DNA of 64,000 bases from Cognatilysobacter terrigena (GCF_004361065.1 NZ_SELT01000001.1:278939-342938); one strand, 5' to 3'; positions 31,095 to 42,105 are shown, counted from the first letter of the stretch. A program made the numbers and translations. Notes: generated from the letters alone by a model not told the origin.

Positions 31095-32801
31095 ATGTGC
31101 TCGATCCTCGCCGCATTCGATCTCCGCCCCGACGCCGACCTGCGCGTGCTCCGCCCGCTCGCGCTCGCCATGTCGGCCCGACAACGCCATCGCGGTCCCG
31201 ACTGGAGCGGCGTGCATGCCGACGATGCGGCACTGCTGGTGCACGAGCGCCTCGCCATCGTCGATCCCGTCGGCGGTGCGCAGCCCATCGTGTCGAAGGA
31301 CGGGCGCGTCGTGCTCGCGGTCAACGGCGAGATCTACAACCATCGCGAGCTGCGTGCATCGATGCAGGACTACGCGTTCACCACCGGCTCGGACTGCGAG
31401 CCGATCAGTGCGCTGTACACGCACGAAGCGGATGTCGGTGCATGGCTCGATCGCCTCAACGGCATCTTCGCCTTCGCGCTGTGGGACACCGAAGCCAAGC
31501 GCTTCGTGATTGCGCGCGATCCGATCGGCGTCTGCCCGCTGTACTGGGGCCACGATGCGGACGGCCGCATCTGGGTTGCGTCGGAGATGAAGGCGATCGC
31601 GCGCAACTGCCCGGACGTCGGCCCGTTCCCGCCGGGCCACTGGTACGACAGCGCGACCGGCCAGCTGCGCCGCTACCACGTGCGCGACTGGCGTCGGTTC
31701 GAGACCACGGAAGGCGTAGAGGTGTCGAAGGCGGAGCTGCGCGAAGCGTTCGAACGCGCGGTGCATCGCCAGATGATGAGCGACGTGCCGTACGGCGTGC
31801 TTCTCTCGGGTGGGCTGGATTCGTCGCTGGTCGCCGCCATCGCCGCGCGTTATGCGCGACGCCGCATCGAGGACGACGACCGGAGCGAAGCGTGGTGGCC
31901 GCGCCTGCATTCATTCGCGATCGGGCTGGAAGGCTCCCCCGATCTCGCGGCCGCGCAGATCGCCGCCGATGCGATCGGCACCGTCCACCACGGTTTCACC
32001 TACACGGTGGAGGAGGGCATCGACGCACTGCCCGAAGTCATCCGCCACATCGAGACGTACGACGTCACCACGATCCGCGCATCGACGCCGATGTTCCTGC
32101 TCGCGCGCCGTATCCGTGCGATGGGTATCAAGATGGTGCTGTCGGGCGAGGGCAGCGACGAGATCTTCGGCGGCTATCTCTACTTCCACAAAGCGCCGAA
32201 CGCCCGCGAGTTCCACGAGGAAACGGTGCGCAAGCTCGAAGGGCTGCACCAGTTCGACTGCCTGCGCGCGAACAAGTCGATGATGGCGTGGGGCGTCGAA
32301 GCGCGCGTGCCGTTCCTCGACACCGAGTTCCTCGACGTCGCCATGCGCATGGACGCCACCGCGAAGATGGCGGGCAAGGGCCGCATCGAAAAGGCGGTGC
32401 TGCGCGAAGCCTTCGAAGGCGCGCTGCCCGATTCGATCCTGTGGCGGCAGAAGGAGCAGTTCAGTGACGGCGTCGGCTACGGCTGGATCGATTCGCTGAA
32501 GGCGCACGCCGAGCGCGAGGTCACCGATGCCGCGCTCGCGACCGCCGAATTCCGCTACCCGATCAACCCGCCGCAGACCAAGGAGGCCTACCTCTACCGG
32601 ACGCTGTTCGAGCGCTGGTATCCGGGCGAGGCCTGCGCGCGGACGGTGCCGGGCGGCAAGTCGATCGCCTGCTCGACGCCGGCCGCGATCGCCTGGGACG
32701 CCGCCTTCGCCGCGGCCGCCGATCCGTCCGGCCGGGCGGTCGCGGGGGTGCACGAAGCGGTGCTGGGATCGTCGAGCGAGACGCGCGTCACGGCGGCATG
32801 A
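31095..32801 (+). CDS. asnB: Asparagine synthetase B (glutamine-hydrolysing)
   Basis: A 568-residue class II enzyme that makes asparagine from aspartate, ATP and glutamine. The N-terminal glutaminase domain starts with the nucleophile Cys2 (MCSILAAFD) and has RGPDWSG, LAIVDPVGGAQPI and NGEIYNHRELR. The synthetase domain has the PPi loop LLSGGLDSSLVAAI, VLSGEGSDEIFGGYLYF and the region MMAWGVEARVPFLD. Length is close to E. coli AsnB. It is preceded by an Asn-rich leader frame and terminator, suggesting control by charged tRNA-Asn. Confidence 0.95.
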   Translation: MCSILAAFDLRPDADLRVLRPLALAMSARQRHRGPDWSGVHADDAALLVHERLAIVDPVGGAQPIVSKDGRVVLAVNGEIYNHRELRASMQDYAFTTGSDCEPISALYTHEADVGAWLDRLNGIFAFALWDTEAKRFVIARDPIGVCPLYWGHDADGRIWVASEMKAIARNCPDVGPFPPGHWYDSATGQLRRYHVRDWRRFETTEGVEVSKAELREAFERAVHRQMMSDVPYGVLLSGGLDSSLVAAIAARYARRRIEDDDRSEAWWPRLHSFAIGLEGSPDLAAAQIAADAIGTVHHGFTYTVEEGIDALPEVIRHIETYDVTTIRASTPMFLLARRIRAMGIKMVLSGEGSDEIFGGYLYFHKAPNAREFHEETVRKLEGLHQFDCLRANKSMMAWGVEARVPFLDTEFLDVAMRMDATAKMAGKGRIEKAVLREAFEGALPDSILWRQKEQFSDGVGYGWIDSLKAHAEREVTDAALATAEFRYPINPPQTKEAYLYRTLFERWYPGEACARTVPGGKSIACSTPAAIAWDAAFAAAADPSGRAVAGVHEAVLGSSSETRVTAA

Positions 32802-32904
32802 CTCAAGGTCGGCCGCATCGCGCCCGTTAACGAGCGGGAGAACGCGCGTCTGCGGTCGGCTGCTCCGGTGGCCGCACGCCGCGCGATGCATCGATCGGAG
32901 CGGC

Positions 32905-35900
32905 ATGACTTCCAGCGAGGCGACCCTTAGCACATCCCGCCAGGCCGGCCGGCCGGCGCGGGAAAGGCGCAGATTGCGCCTGCTGGCCGTGGGCTGGGGG
33001 CTCGCCGCGCTGTTGCCCGTGATCGCCGTGCTGCTCGCGGCGTCGGACTATCGGGATTACCAGCAGGCCCGCGAGGTCCGCAGCCGGCTGGTGGCGGACG
33101 CGGTGCAGCGTCAGCTCCTCGACCGCCTCACGCTGATCGGCCGGCAGCTCGAGGACGTCGTCGCCCCGTCCGCCCAGGGCGTACTGGTGCCGATGGACGA
33201 CGTCGCGGTCGCGCCGGCCGGCCCGAACGACGTACCGGCGTCGACCTGGGCCCACGTCGATGCGCCGCGCAGGATCGACGGCGTCTGGCGACTGCCCGTC
33301 GAGCGTCGCGTCGGCGATCACGTGATCCGCGCCACCGTCGACCCGCGGATCCTCATCGCGGTCGTCCGCGGTTATCGCCTCAACGCGCACGAATTCGTCA
33401 GCCTGATCCAGGACGAGAAGGTTCTGGTCGCGGGTTCGTTCCGCAGCGTGGTGTCGATCGGCGATCCGATGTCGAAGTCCCCGCTGTTCGCGCCCGAACG
33501 CATCGCGCAGCGCGAGGGTCGCTACGTTTCCAAGACGCTCGGCGACGGACGCGAACGCGAGCACGCATTCCGGCGCCTGCCCAATACCGGCCTGACCATC
33601 GTCGTCGGCACCGAGCCGCCGCATCTCCTCGACCTGTGGGCGCGTCCGGCGGGTGCGATCGGCTTGGTCGCGCTGCTGCTCGCCGCGGCATGGGGCTGGC
33701 TGGTGACGCGCTTCGATCGCGCGTTGCACGCGCTGAACAACCGCGAGGAGCGCCTCGAGCAGGCGAAGACGCTCGCGATGCTCGGCGAGTACGAGTGGGA
33801 CCCGGAGACCGACGTCATCCACGTGACCCGGCAGGGCGCGCGCATCTACGGCCTGCCCGAAAGCACGCGCCAGCTGCCGGTCGAGGACGTGCTGGCGCTG
33901 GTGCATCCCGACGACGTCGATGCGCTGCGCAAGAAGATCCGCTCGATGCGACCGGGCCCCGACCCGCTGGAGATGCAGTTCCGCATCCGACGCCCTGACG
34001 GTGAGGAACGTGCGGTGCTCGCACGCAGCACCTTCGCGCGCGACGAGGACGGCAACCGCATCGTGCGCGGGTTCCAGCAGGACATCACCGAGCTCGCCGA
34101 AGCCCGCGCCCGCGCCGTGCGTGCCGAAGGCGAGTACCGCTTCCTGTTCGAACACAACCCGCTGCCGATGTGGGTGTTCGACCGCGAGACGCTGCGCATC
34201 CTCGCGATCAACGACGCGATGGAGCGCCACTACGGCTACTCCCGCGACGAGCTGGTCGGCGCGAGCATGCTGTCGATCCGGCCGGAGTCCGAACACGAGG
34301 CGGTGCGCCTCGCGGCGGCGGATTCGTCGGCCGACCGCCCGCAGGGCCACGTCTGGACGCACCTGCATCGCAACGGCCATGTCATGCGCATGGCGATCTA
34401 CAGCCACGACATCGACTTCCACGGCCGTTCCGCGCGGCTGGTGGCCGCCGAGGACGTCACCGAGCGCGAGCGCGCGCAGGAGCGCTTCCGGCTGGTCTCG
34501 CGCGCAACCAGCGACGCGATCTACGACTACGACGTCGAGACCGGCGACATCTGGTGGAGCGAGAGCTACTACACGCAGTTCGGCACGTTGCCGCAGCCCG
34601 TTTCGCCGATCGAGGAATGGTCCGCACGCGTGCATCCCACCGATGCCCCGCGCGTCATGGCCGGGCTCAAGCGCGCGCTAGAAGGCGATGACGCCGAATG
34701 GCGTGATCAGTACCGCTATCGCCGCGGCGACGGCAGCTACGCGCTGGTCATCGATCGCGCGTTCATCCAGCGCGACGGCGCGGGACGCGCACTGCGCGTC
34801 GTCGGCGGCATGCTCGACATGACGGAGCGCGAGAGCTACGAAGAGCGTCTGGCCTATCGTGCGACGCACGACGCGCTGACCGACCTTCCGAACCGCCAGC
34901 TCCTGCAGGACCGCCTGCAGCAGGCGCTGCTCAATGCGCAGCGCTACGGTCGCGATGGCGTACTGATCTTCATCGATCTCGACGACTTCAAGCTGGTCAA
35001 CGACGCGCTCGGCCACGGCGCCGGCGACGCCGTGCTCGTGGAAGTCGCGAACCGTCTGCGCGCCGTCGCGCGCGAGACCGACACCGTCGCGCGCTTCGGG
35101 GGGGACGAGTTCGTCATCATCCTCACCGAGCAGATGGGCGACAGCGGCGCGACCGAAGTGATCCGTCGCATCACCGAATCGTTGTCGCGGCCGATCGACC
35201 TCGGCGAAACGCAGCACATGCTCACCGCCAGCCTCGGCTGGTGCCGCTTCCCGGAAGCGGGCAAGGACGTCGAAACGCTGCTCAAGCACGGCGACCTCGC
35301 GATGCACCAGGCCAAGCGCCAGGGCCGCAATCGCGCCGTGCCGTTCCAGGCCGAGTTCGTCGACGGCGTCTCGCGTCGCGTGCAGCTGGTGTCCGAGCTG
35401 CGTCGTGCGCTCGAACGCGACGAGTTCGTGCCGGTGTTCCAGCCGCTGTTCGACAGCAACGAGCGCCCGGTCGCGCTGGAAACGCTGGTGCGCTGGAAGC
35501 ATCCGGAGCGCGGCCTGCTCATGCCCGGCGAGTTCATTCCGGTGTGCGAGGAGAGCGGCCTGATCGTCGATCTCGGCCGTCGCGTGCTCGACCAGGCGGC
35601 GCGTCATTACCGCATGCTGGCCGACGCAGGCCTGCCGCAGCTACGCGTGGCAGTGAACGTCTCGCCGGCGCAGTTCAACGATGAGCTGGTGCAGTACGTC
35701 GCGGAGACGGTGCATCGTCATTCGTTGCCGGCCGAAGTGCTCGAGCTCGAGATCACCGAGGGCCTGCTGATGCAGGATCCCGAGCGCGCGATCGAACTGA
35801 TGCGACAGATTGCAGGCCTCGGCGTCAGCTTCTCGATCGACGACTTCGGCACCGGCTACTCGTCGCTCGCCTATCTCAAGCGCTTCCCGATCGACCGTCT

Positions 35901-36189
35901 CAAGATCGACCGTTCGTTCGTGCGCGACCTCGGCAGCGACGATGACGACGCAGCGATCTGCAATTCGATCATCGGCCTCGCGCACGCACTTGACATCCGC
36001 ACCGTTGCGGAAGGCGTGGAAACGTCGCTGCAGCTCGACTGGCTGCGCGAGCGCCACATCGACGAAGTGCAGGGCTACCTGCTCGGCCGCCCGATGCCGT
36101 TCGAAGAGCTGCTGCCGCTGCTCATGCGCTACGTCGAACGCGAACGCGGCGGCACCGCGACGCCGCACGCGGCGCCGGCGATCGTCTGA
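32905..36189 (+). CDS. Membrane three-PAS GGDEF/EAL protein (c-di-GMP turnover)
   Basis: A 1094-residue sensor. Two membrane helices (about 25-45 and 247-270) bracket a periplasmic sensing region. Three PAS-like domains follow (about 285-400, 410-530, 535-645), then a GGDEF domain with intact RFGGDEF (732-736) and an EAL domain. The EAL motif reads ETLVRW (859-864); other catalytic positions are present (NVSPAQF, LEITEG, DDFGTGYSSL, KIDRSFV, AEGVET, QGY). ETL variants can be active, so both synthesis and breakdown of c-di-GMP are possible. GGAG at 32897-32900 supports ATG 32905. Confidence 0.92.
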   Translation: MTSSEATLSTSRQAGRPARERRRLRLLAVGWGLAALLPVIAVLLAASDYRDYQQAREVRSRLVADAVQRQLLDRLTLIGRQLEDVVAPSAQGVLVPMDDVAVAPAGPNDVPASTWAHVDAPRRIDGVWRLPVERRVGDHVIRATVDPRILIAVVRGYRLNAHEFVSLIQDEKVLVAGSFRSVVSIGDPMSKSPLFAPERIAQREGRYVSKTLGDGREREHAFRRLPNTGLTIVVGTEPPHLLDLWARPAGAIGLVALLLAAAWGWLVTRFDRALHALNNREERLEQAKTLAMLGEYEWDPETDVIHVTRQGARIYGLPESTRQLPVEDVLALVHPDDVDALRKKIRSMRPGPDPLEMQFRIRRPDGEERAVLARSTFARDEDGNRIVRGFQQDITELAEARARAVRAEGEYRFLFEHNPLPMWVFDRETLRILAINDAMERHYGYSRDELVGASMLSIRPESEHEAVRLAAADSSADRPQGHVWTHLHRNGHVMRMAIYSHDIDFHGRSARLVAAEDVTERERAQERFRLVSRATSDAIYDYDVETGDIWWSESYYTQFGTLPQPVSPIEEWSARVHPTDAPRVMAGLKRALEGDDAEWRDQYRYRRGDGSYALVIDRAFIQRDGAGRALRVVGGMLDMTERESYEERLAYRATHDALTDLPNRQLLQDRLQQALLNAQRYGRDGVLIFIDLDDFKLVNDALGHGAGDAVLVEVANRLRAVARETDTVARFGGDEFVIILTEQMGDSGATEVIRRITESLSRPIDLGETQHMLTASLGWCRFPEAGKDVETLLKHGDLAMHQAKRQGRNRAVPFQAEFVDGVSRRVQLVSELRRALERDEFVPVFQPLFDSNERPVALETLVRWKHPERGLLMPGEFIPVCEESGLIVDLGRRVLDQAARHYRMLADAGLPQLRVAVNVSPAQFNDELVQYVAETVHRHSLPAEVLELEITEGLLMQDPERAIELMRQIAGLGVSFSIDDFGTGYSSLAYLKRFPIDRLKIDRSFVRDLGSDDDDAAICNSIIGLAHALDIRTVAEGVETSLQLDWLRERHIDEVQGYLLGRPMPFEELLPLLMRYVERERGGTATPHAAPAIV

Positions 36190-36210
36190 GTCGGCTCGAC
36201 CGGCGCGCCG

Positions 36211-38544
36211 TCAGCGCGTCGGCTGCAAGGTCATCCGATGCGTTGCTGCGCCCGGGAGGAACGGCGTCGCGCGTCCGTGCACCCAATCGTCGTGGCCGGC
36301 ACCCCAGTACGGCGACGCCGGATTCCCGGTCGGCCCGCCCGGCACGTGCGTGATGCCGTCAGCCTCGTGACCCGGCGCGACCACCATGCGTTCGGAGGCA
36401 CCGAAATCCGGCGCGACCGCGCGCGGTGTGAGCCCATCGCCATCGAGTGGTTCCATCGGCATGCACAGCAGGCGGCGTGCGAACGGCAACGCGGCCGCGA
36501 GCGGGTGGCAGATCGCTGCCGTGTTGCGCTCGCCCCAGGTGCGATCGCGCAGCGGGCCCCGCTTGGCCAGCGCATCGCGAACGTCGGCTGCGGCGTCGTC
36601 GAACAGCGCATCCCATGATGCGAAGCGCGGATTCAGCAGGTGCGGCGGCCGCTGCGTCACCAGAGGCCACGCAACGCCCTCGAGCTGGGGCAGTTCGGGC
36701 ATCGCGGCATTGGGTCCGAGCGCGACGCGTGCCGGCATCAGGAGGCCTTCGCGCACGCGGTCGAGCACCGCCTGCCGCCACGCACGCACGAAGCGGTACT
36801 GCACGGCGTCGGCGCTCGCACGTGGTTCGAGCGGACGGAGGTCGATCGCACGCAATGCGGAGTTCTTTTCGCTGCGCGAAGCCGTGTCGTGGAGCAGGGT
36901 TGCCCAGCGCTGCAGGAACACGCTGCGATCGTCGAGCTGGATCGCCAGCAGGTCGCGTTCGGTGAACTGCGACTTCTCCATCAGGTCGTCGCGGATGCGG
37001 CGCGCGCGCACCGCGAGGACGTAGCCGCCGTCGCCGATGCGCTGAAGATCCGCGCCATCCGCGACGCGCGCATTCGCCGACCACAGGCGACCGGACGGCG
37101 GGTCGATCACCGACGGTGTTGCGGCGGTCGAGAACGACCACGGCGGGCACGTGGTGCCGTCGGAGACACCGGCCGCGTCGCATCCGGCTGCACGCTGCGG
37201 TACCGGACCCAAAAGGCGCCACGCGATGCGACCGCTGCGATCGGCGACGAGCAGGTTCTGCGCGGGAATCGCGGTGCGGTCGGCAACGCGCAGGGCGTCG
37301 TCGAGTGAGCCCGCGCGCGCCATGTCGAGCAGTCCGAGATTGAGCGAGCCCGGCAGGTGCGCGACCCAGCGACGCGCGAGCGCGCGATCCTGCCCGTCGA
37401 AGTGATCGATCGGCCCCCACGGTGTTTCGATCACGTCCACCGTCATGTTCGGCAGCACGCGTTCGCGCACGACGCGCCCGACGGGACACGATGCACGATG
37501 GCAGTTCGGCACGACGATCCAGTCCAGCCAGTCGCCGTAGCTGTTGGTGAAGCCCCACGCGACATGCGTGTTGCTGCCCACGATCACGCCCGGTAGGCCG
37601 GGCAAGGTGAAGCCGGTGACGTCGACGCGCCCGCCCGGCGCGCGTGCATCGGCGTAGCGCAGACGCGCGCGCAGCCAGATGTCCGGCACGCGCAGGCCGA
37701 GGTGCATGTCGTCCGCGAGGATGGCGCGACCGTCGCGCGTCAGCGTGCCGGCGACGGCGAAATTGTTGCTGCCGACCTCGGGCTTCGGCGTCAGTGGTTC
37801 GATGCGCTTGGCCTGCGTCGCCCAGCGGCGCAGATCGATCTGGTCGGCGGTCGGCAATGCCGCGTCGCCGCGCGGCTCGCCTTCGAGCGGCGCGTCCCAG
37901 CTGCCGCCGTCGTGGCGAATCAGCGTCTGCAACGGCGCGGGCAGTGTCGGCAGCGCGCGCGACAGCGCGAGTTCGCGCGCCGCGGTTGCGTCCTGCAGGT
38001 CGTAGTACATCGCGTAACCGACGAGGGGCGTGTCCTCGATCGCCCACGCGCGCGGCGCCTGGCGCAGCAACAGGTAGGGCCACGGCCGCACCTTCAGCGA
38101 GTCCGCGCCCGCATTGACACCGGCGACGTAGGCCTCGGCCACGCTACGGCGGTCGCCGAGCGCGGCATCCAGATTCGCGGTGACGCGCGCACGCAGGCGG
38201 TCCTGACGATGCTTCGCGTCGATCTCGAACGCACGCGTGCCGAACAGCCCGGACAGCTCGCCTGCGGCGACGCGCCGCATCAGGTCCATCTCGAAGTAGC
38301 GTTCCTGGCCGTGCACGTAGCCGAGCGCACGCATCGCATCGGCTTCGTTCGCGGCATCGATGGTGACGACGCCGAGCGCGTCGCGCTGGATGTTCACCGG
38401 CGCGGACAGGCCGGGGAGGGCGACCTGGCCGTCCATGCGCGGCACGCTGCCGCGCATCGCAAGCCACAGGGCGAGCGCCGCCGCCACGACGACCAAGACC
38501 AGCGCGATCGCCAGTCGAACAGTCCACCGCATCCAACGTTTCAT
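36211..38544 (-). CDS. Penicillin acylase (Ntn hydrolase) family protein
   Basis: A 777-residue member of the penicillin amidase family (S45). An N-terminal hydrophobic segment (about 10-30) serves as signal or anchor. The alpha-chain region has ALGVVTIDAANEADAMRALGYVHGQERYFEMDLMRR. The autoprocessing nucleophile is Ser259 in EVGSNNFAVAG, followed by beta-chain motifs ADDMHLGLRVPDIW, LPGLPGVIVGSNTHVAWGFTN. Relatives cleave penicillins, acyl-homoserine lactones or other acyl amides; specificity cannot be read. ATG 38544 begins the membrane segment; the open frame further upstream lies in tpm. Confidence 0.9.
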   Translation of the reverse strand: MKRWMRWTVRLAIALVLVVVAAALALWLAMRGSVPRMDGQVALPGLSAPVNIQRDALGVVTIDAANEADAMRALGYVHGQERYFEMDLMRRVAAGELSGLFGTRAFEIDAKHRQDRLRARVTANLDAALGDRRSVAEAYVAGVNAGADSLKVRPWPYLLLRQAPRAWAIEDTPLVGYAMYYDLQDATAARELALSRALPTLPAPLQTLIRHDGGSWDAPLEGEPRGDAALPTADQIDLRRWATQAKRIEPLTPKPEVGSNNFAVAGTLTRDGRAILADDMHLGLRVPDIWLRARLRYADARAPGGRVDVTGFTLPGLPGVIVGSNTHVAWGFTNSYGDWLDWIVVPNCHRASCPVGRVVRERVLPNMTVDVIETPWGPIDHFDGQDRALARRWVAHLPGSLNLGLLDMARAGSLDDALRVADRTAIPAQNLLVADRSGRIAWRLLGPVPQRAAGCDAAGVSDGTTCPPWSFSTAATPSVIDPPSGRLWSANARVADGADLQRIGDGGYVLAVRARRIRDDLMEKSQFTERDLLAIQLDDRSVFLQRWATLLHDTASRSEKNSALRAIDLRPLEPRASADAVQYRFVRAWRQAVLDRVREGLLMPARVALGPNAAMPELPQLEGVAWPLVTQRPPHLLNPRFASWDALFDDAAADVRDALAKRGPLRDRTWGERNTAAICHPLAAALPFARRLLCMPMEPLDGDGLTPRAVAPDFGASERMVVAPGHEADGITHVPGGPTGNPASPYWGAGHDDWVHGRATPFLPGAATHRMTLQPTR

Positions 38545-38590
38545 GCCGTTCCCCTTGCGACCCCGCCGTACTGTACGCGGGGCGACGGGA

Positions 38591-39247
38591 TCAGCGGCGG
38601 TCGAGGCGGTAGACGGCGGTCGACAGCGCGGTGACGCCTTCGTCGACGAAGGATTGCTGCGATTCGAGGATGTCGCGACGCTCGAGCAGCTCAACGCGCC
38701 AGTCGCGGCCGAAACGCTCGCGCACTTCGGCTTCGTCGACCGAGAACGGCGGACCGGCCTTCTCGTGCTGGGGATATTCGAGCGTGATCAGCAGCCCGCG
38801 GCAGTGCGCCGGCAGGCGCGCGTAGAGCTCGTGCACGTAGCGCTCGCGCATGGCGTCCGGTAGGGCGATGAGCGCCGCCCGATCGAAGACGGCATCGCAG
38901 CCGCGCAGCGCGTCCTCGTCCAGCGCGAATGCATCGCCGCATACGATCTCGATGCCGCCGGCGCGGTAATGACGGCCGTAACGCGTGTCTTCGACGTCCG
39001 GCGTCAGCGCGTGCTCGGCGAAGAACTGTTCGACGGCGCGCGCCGACAGCTCGACCCCCAGCACCTCATGGCCCTGCGATGCGAACCACGCGAGGTCCAA
39101 GGACTTGCCGCACAACGGCACGAACACGCGCGAACCCGGTGCGAGTTGCAGCGACGGCCAATGCTTGAGCATCAGCGGCGTCGGGCGGTCCTGGTGGAAG
39201 CCGATGCGGTTTTCCTGCCAGCGCGAATGCCAGAAGCCTGCGTCCAT
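38591..39247 (-). CDS. tpm: Thiopurine S-methyltransferase
   Basis: A 218-residue TPMT-family methyltransferase. Typical stretches: DAGFWHSRWQENRIGFHQDRPTPLM, RVFVPLCGKSLDLAWFASQGHEVLGVELS (SAM site), FDRAALIALPDAMRERYV and LLITLEYPQHEKAGPPFSV. Bacterial TPMTs also methylate selenium and tellurium oxyanions. ATG 39247 gives the family N terminus. Confidence 0.93.
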   Translation of the reverse strand: MDAGFWHSRWQENRIGFHQDRPTPLMLKHWPSLQLAPGSRVFVPLCGKSLDLAWFASQGHEVLGVELSARAVEQFFAEHALTPDVEDTRYGRHYRAGGIEIVCGDAFALDEDALRGCDAVFDRAALIALPDAMRERYVHELYARLPAHCRGLLITLEYPQHEKAGPPFSVDEAEVRERFGRDWRVELLERRDILESQQSFVDEGVTALSTAVYRLDRR

Positions 39248-39323
39248 TGCGATCCCGTGCGGTTGCGTCGTGCGGCGCGGTCCCTCGACCGCGCCACGAT
39301 CCATTAGTCGTGCGTCGCGCCGG

Positions 39324-41567
39324 TCATTCGACCAGCAGGCCCTCGACCTTCTGCCAGCCACGCGGCAGCAGTCCGCCGCGCGCGGCGCGCTGGCCCATGT
39401 AGCTCTCGAGGTCCTTGTAGGACAGCGTCATCGAGCGCGAGCCCGACAGGACGACCAGCGACTGCTCCGGCGTCACCACGACGACATCGACCACACGCTC
39501 GGTGCCGAGCTTCGCCTTCGGAATGTCGATGATCTTGTTGCCCTTGCCGCGATCCATCTCCGGCAGCTGGCCGATCGGGAAGGCGAGCACGTGGCCGGCA
39601 CTGGTGGCCGCGACGACGCGCGCACCCTTGGTGGTCGGCGCGACGGCGGGTTGCAGCACCTCGGCGTTCGGCGTCAGCGACAGCATCGCCTTGCCCGCCT
39701 TGTTGCGGCCGACGAGGTTGTCGAACTTGGTGACGAAGCCGTAGCCGTGGCTGGTGGCCAACAGGAATGTCTGCTCGGCATCGCCGCTCGCGATCGCCTG
39801 GAACGACGCGCCCGATGGCGGCGAGAAGCGGCCCGTCAGCGGCTCGCCATTGCCGCGCGCGGATGGCAGCGTGTGCACGAGCGCGGAATAGCTGCGGCCC
39901 GTCGAATCGAGGAACGCGACCTGCGCGGTGCTGCGCGTGCGCACGGCCGCCAGCAGCTCGTCGCCTTCGCGATAGCTGAGGCCCGCGGCGTCGATCTCGT
40001 GGCCCTTCGCCGCACGCACCCAACCCTTCTGGCTGACGACGACCGTCATCGGCTCGCTCGCGACCAGCTCGCTTTCCGAGATCGCCTGCGCTGCACCGCG
40101 CGCGACCAGCGGCGAGCGACGCGCGTCGCCGAACTTCTTCGCGTCGGCCAGCAGTTCGTCCTTGATGAGCTTGCGCAGCTTCGCCTTGCTGCCGAGGATC
40201 GCCTGGATGCGCTCGCGCTCCGCGGCCAGGTCGTTCTGCTCGCCGCGAATCTTCATTTCCTCGAGGCGCGCGAGCTGGCGCAGCCGGGTTTCGAGGATGT
40301 AGTCGGTCTGTTCTTCCGTGAGGCCGAAGCGCGCCATTAGCACCGGCTTCGGTTCGTCCTCGCTGCGGATGATGCGGATCACTTCGTCGAGGTTGAGGAA
40401 CGCGACGAGCAGGCCTTCCAGCAGGTGCAGGCGACGTTCGACACGTTCGAGGCGATGCGTCAGACGGCGCGTCACCGTGTCGCTGCGGAACTGCAGCCAC
40501 TCGCTGAGTAGCGCCTTCAGGCCCTTGACCTGCGGCTTCCCGTCCAACCCGATGATGTTGAAGTTGATGCGGTAGCTGCGTTCGAGATCCGTCGTCGCGA
40601 ACAGATGGCCCATCAGCGGGTCGACGTCGACGCGGTTGCTGCGCGTCACCAGCACGATGCGCGTCGGGTTCGCGTGGTCGGATTCGTCGCGGATGTCTTC
40701 CAGCCACGGCAGCTTCTTCGCGCGCATCTGCGTCGCGATCTGTTCGATCACCTTGCCCGGCGACACCTGGTACGGCAGGGCGGTGATGACGATGTTCTGC
40801 CCGTCCTTCTGCCACACGGCGCGGGCGCGCACGGCGCCGTTGCCGGTCTCGTACATCTGCAGGATGTCCGCGCGCGGTGTGATGATTTCCGCGGTCGTCG
40901 GATAGTCCGGACCCTGCACGTGCTCGCAGAGATCACGCGTGGTGGCGTCCGGATCGTCGAGCAGGCGCACGCAGGCGCTGACGACTTCGGTGAGGTTGTG
41001 CGGCGGCACGTCGGTCGCCATGCCGACGGCGATGCCGGTGGTGCCGTTGAGCAGCAGGTGCGGCAGGCGCGCGGGCAGCCAGCTGGGTTCCTCGAGCGTG
41101 CCGTCGAAGTTCGGATCCCAGTCGACCGTGCCGTGCGCGAGTTCGCCGAGCAGCACTTCGGCGATCGGCGTCAGCTTGGACTCGGTGTAGCGCATCGCCG
41201 CGAACGACTTGGGGTCGTCCGGCGAACCGAAATTGCCCTGGCCTTCGATCAGCGGATAGCGATACGAGAACGGCTGCGCCATGAGCACCAGCGCTTCGTA
41301 GCAGGCGCTGTCGCCATGCGGATGGAACTTGCCGATCACGTCGCCGACGGTGCGCGCCGACTTCTTGGGCTTGGCACCCGCGTTGAGGCCCAGCTCGCTC
41401 ATCGCATAGACGATGCGGCGCTGCACAGGCTTCAGGCCGTCGCCGATAAAGGGCAGGGCGCGGTCGAGCACCACGTACATCGAGTAGTCGAGATAGGCGC
41501 GCTCGGCGTATTCGCGCAGCGGGATCTGCTCGAAGCCGTGGAAGGTGGAGCGGGGCGAATCGGTCAT
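39324..41567 (-). CDS. parC: DNA topoisomerase IV subunit A
   Basis: A 747-residue type IIA topoisomerase subunit. The DNA-breaking tyrosine is Tyr127 ([11 protein letters not shown]). The quinolone-resistance region is [13 protein letters not shown] with Ser87 and Glu91, the unaltered residues of susceptible strains. GYREFE-like and coiled-coil regions follow, and the C-terminal part (about 500-740) is a ParC-type beta-pinwheel. It lacks the GQ-rich GyrA box, supporting ParC over GyrA. The partner parE is not in the window. ATG 41567 is the start; a longer open frame upstream has no support. Confidence 0.93.
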   Translation of the reverse strand: MTDSPRSTFHGFEQIPLREYAERAYLDYSMYVVLDRALPFIGDGLKPVQRRIVYAMSELGLNAGAKPKKSARTVGDVIGKFHPHGDSACYEALVLMAQPFSYRYPLIEGQGNFGSPDDPKSFAAMRYTESKLTPIAEVLLGELAHGTVDWDPNFDGTLEEPSWLPARLPHLLLNGTTGIAVGMATDVPPHNLTEVVSACVRLLDDPDATTRDLCEHVQGPDYPTTAEIITPRADILQMYETGNGAVRARAVWQKDGQNIVITALPYQVSPGKVIEQIATQMRAKKLPWLEDIRDESDHANPTRIVLVTRSNRVDVDPLMGHLFATTDLERSYRINFNIIGLDGKPQVKGLKALLSEWLQFRSDTVTRRLTHRLERVERRLHLLEGLLVAFLNLDEVIRIIRSEDEPKPVLMARFGLTEEQTDYILETRLRQLARLEEMKIRGEQNDLAAERERIQAILGSKAKLRKLIKDELLADAKKFGDARRSPLVARGAAQAISESELVASEPMTVVVSQKGWVRAAKGHEIDAAGLSYREGDELLAAVRTRSTAQVAFLDSTGRSYSALVHTLPSARGNGEPLTGRFSPPSGASFQAIASGDAEQTFLLATSHGYGFVTKFDNLVGRNKAGKAMLSLTPNAEVLQPAVAPTTKGARVVAATSAGHVLAFPIGQLPEMDRGKGNKIIDIPKAKLGTERVVDVVVVTPEQSLVVLSGSRSMTLSYKDLESYMGQRAARGGLLPRGWQKVEGLLVE

Positions 41568-41735
41568 GGATTTCCGGGAGGCGACGCGAGCGGCGCTCGC
41601 GATGGCGCGGGCGCGGCCCGCGGGAGTTCGATTTCGCATGGATTCTACGTGCGCGCTGGACGTCGCCAGCATCCGCCGCGAAGGTCTCAGCGGCCGCGAC
41701 CGCCGCCGGCGCTGAATCCTGCGACGCCGCTCCCG

Positions 41736-41764
41736 TTGACATCCCCTGCACCGGCGGCGAACAT
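41736..41764 (+). promoter_or_regulatory. Likely promoter of tRNA-Leu
   Basis: A consensus -35 (TTGACA, 41736-41741) is followed after 17 bases by a weak -10 (GAACAT, 41759-41764) and a G+C-rich stretch (GCGCCC at about 41767-41772), as in stringently controlled stable-RNA promoters. It lies 34 bases before the tRNA. Confidence 0.5.
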
Positions 41765-41798
41765 ACGCGCCCTCGCCGGTGACGACGTCTCCGGCCGG

Positions 41799-41883
<85 letters not shown>

Positions 41884-41897
41884 CTCATTACGAAGAA

Positions 41898-41921
41898 CCC
41901 TCGAGCGATCGGGGGTTTTTT
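41898..41921 (+). terminator. Terminator after tRNA-Leu
   Basis: A 6-bp stem (CCCTCG 41898-41903 with CGGGGG 41910-41915, one G-T pair) is followed by six T (41916-41921), 15 bases after the tRNA end. Confidence 0.8.
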
Positions 41922-42105
41922 CGTTTCCGGGTTCCGCGTCGTGCGACCCGTCGCTCGAGGTCTCGACCTGCGATCGGAATGCACCGCCCAATGCCGGCCG
42001 TGAACGCCTTTCGAACGCATTTGCGCGAATGCGTCCGCCTTGTCCCGCTCTTCACCCGCGACGCGCGACGGTCCGTTACGTGCACCTCGTAAGACGGAGA
42101 GCCCC

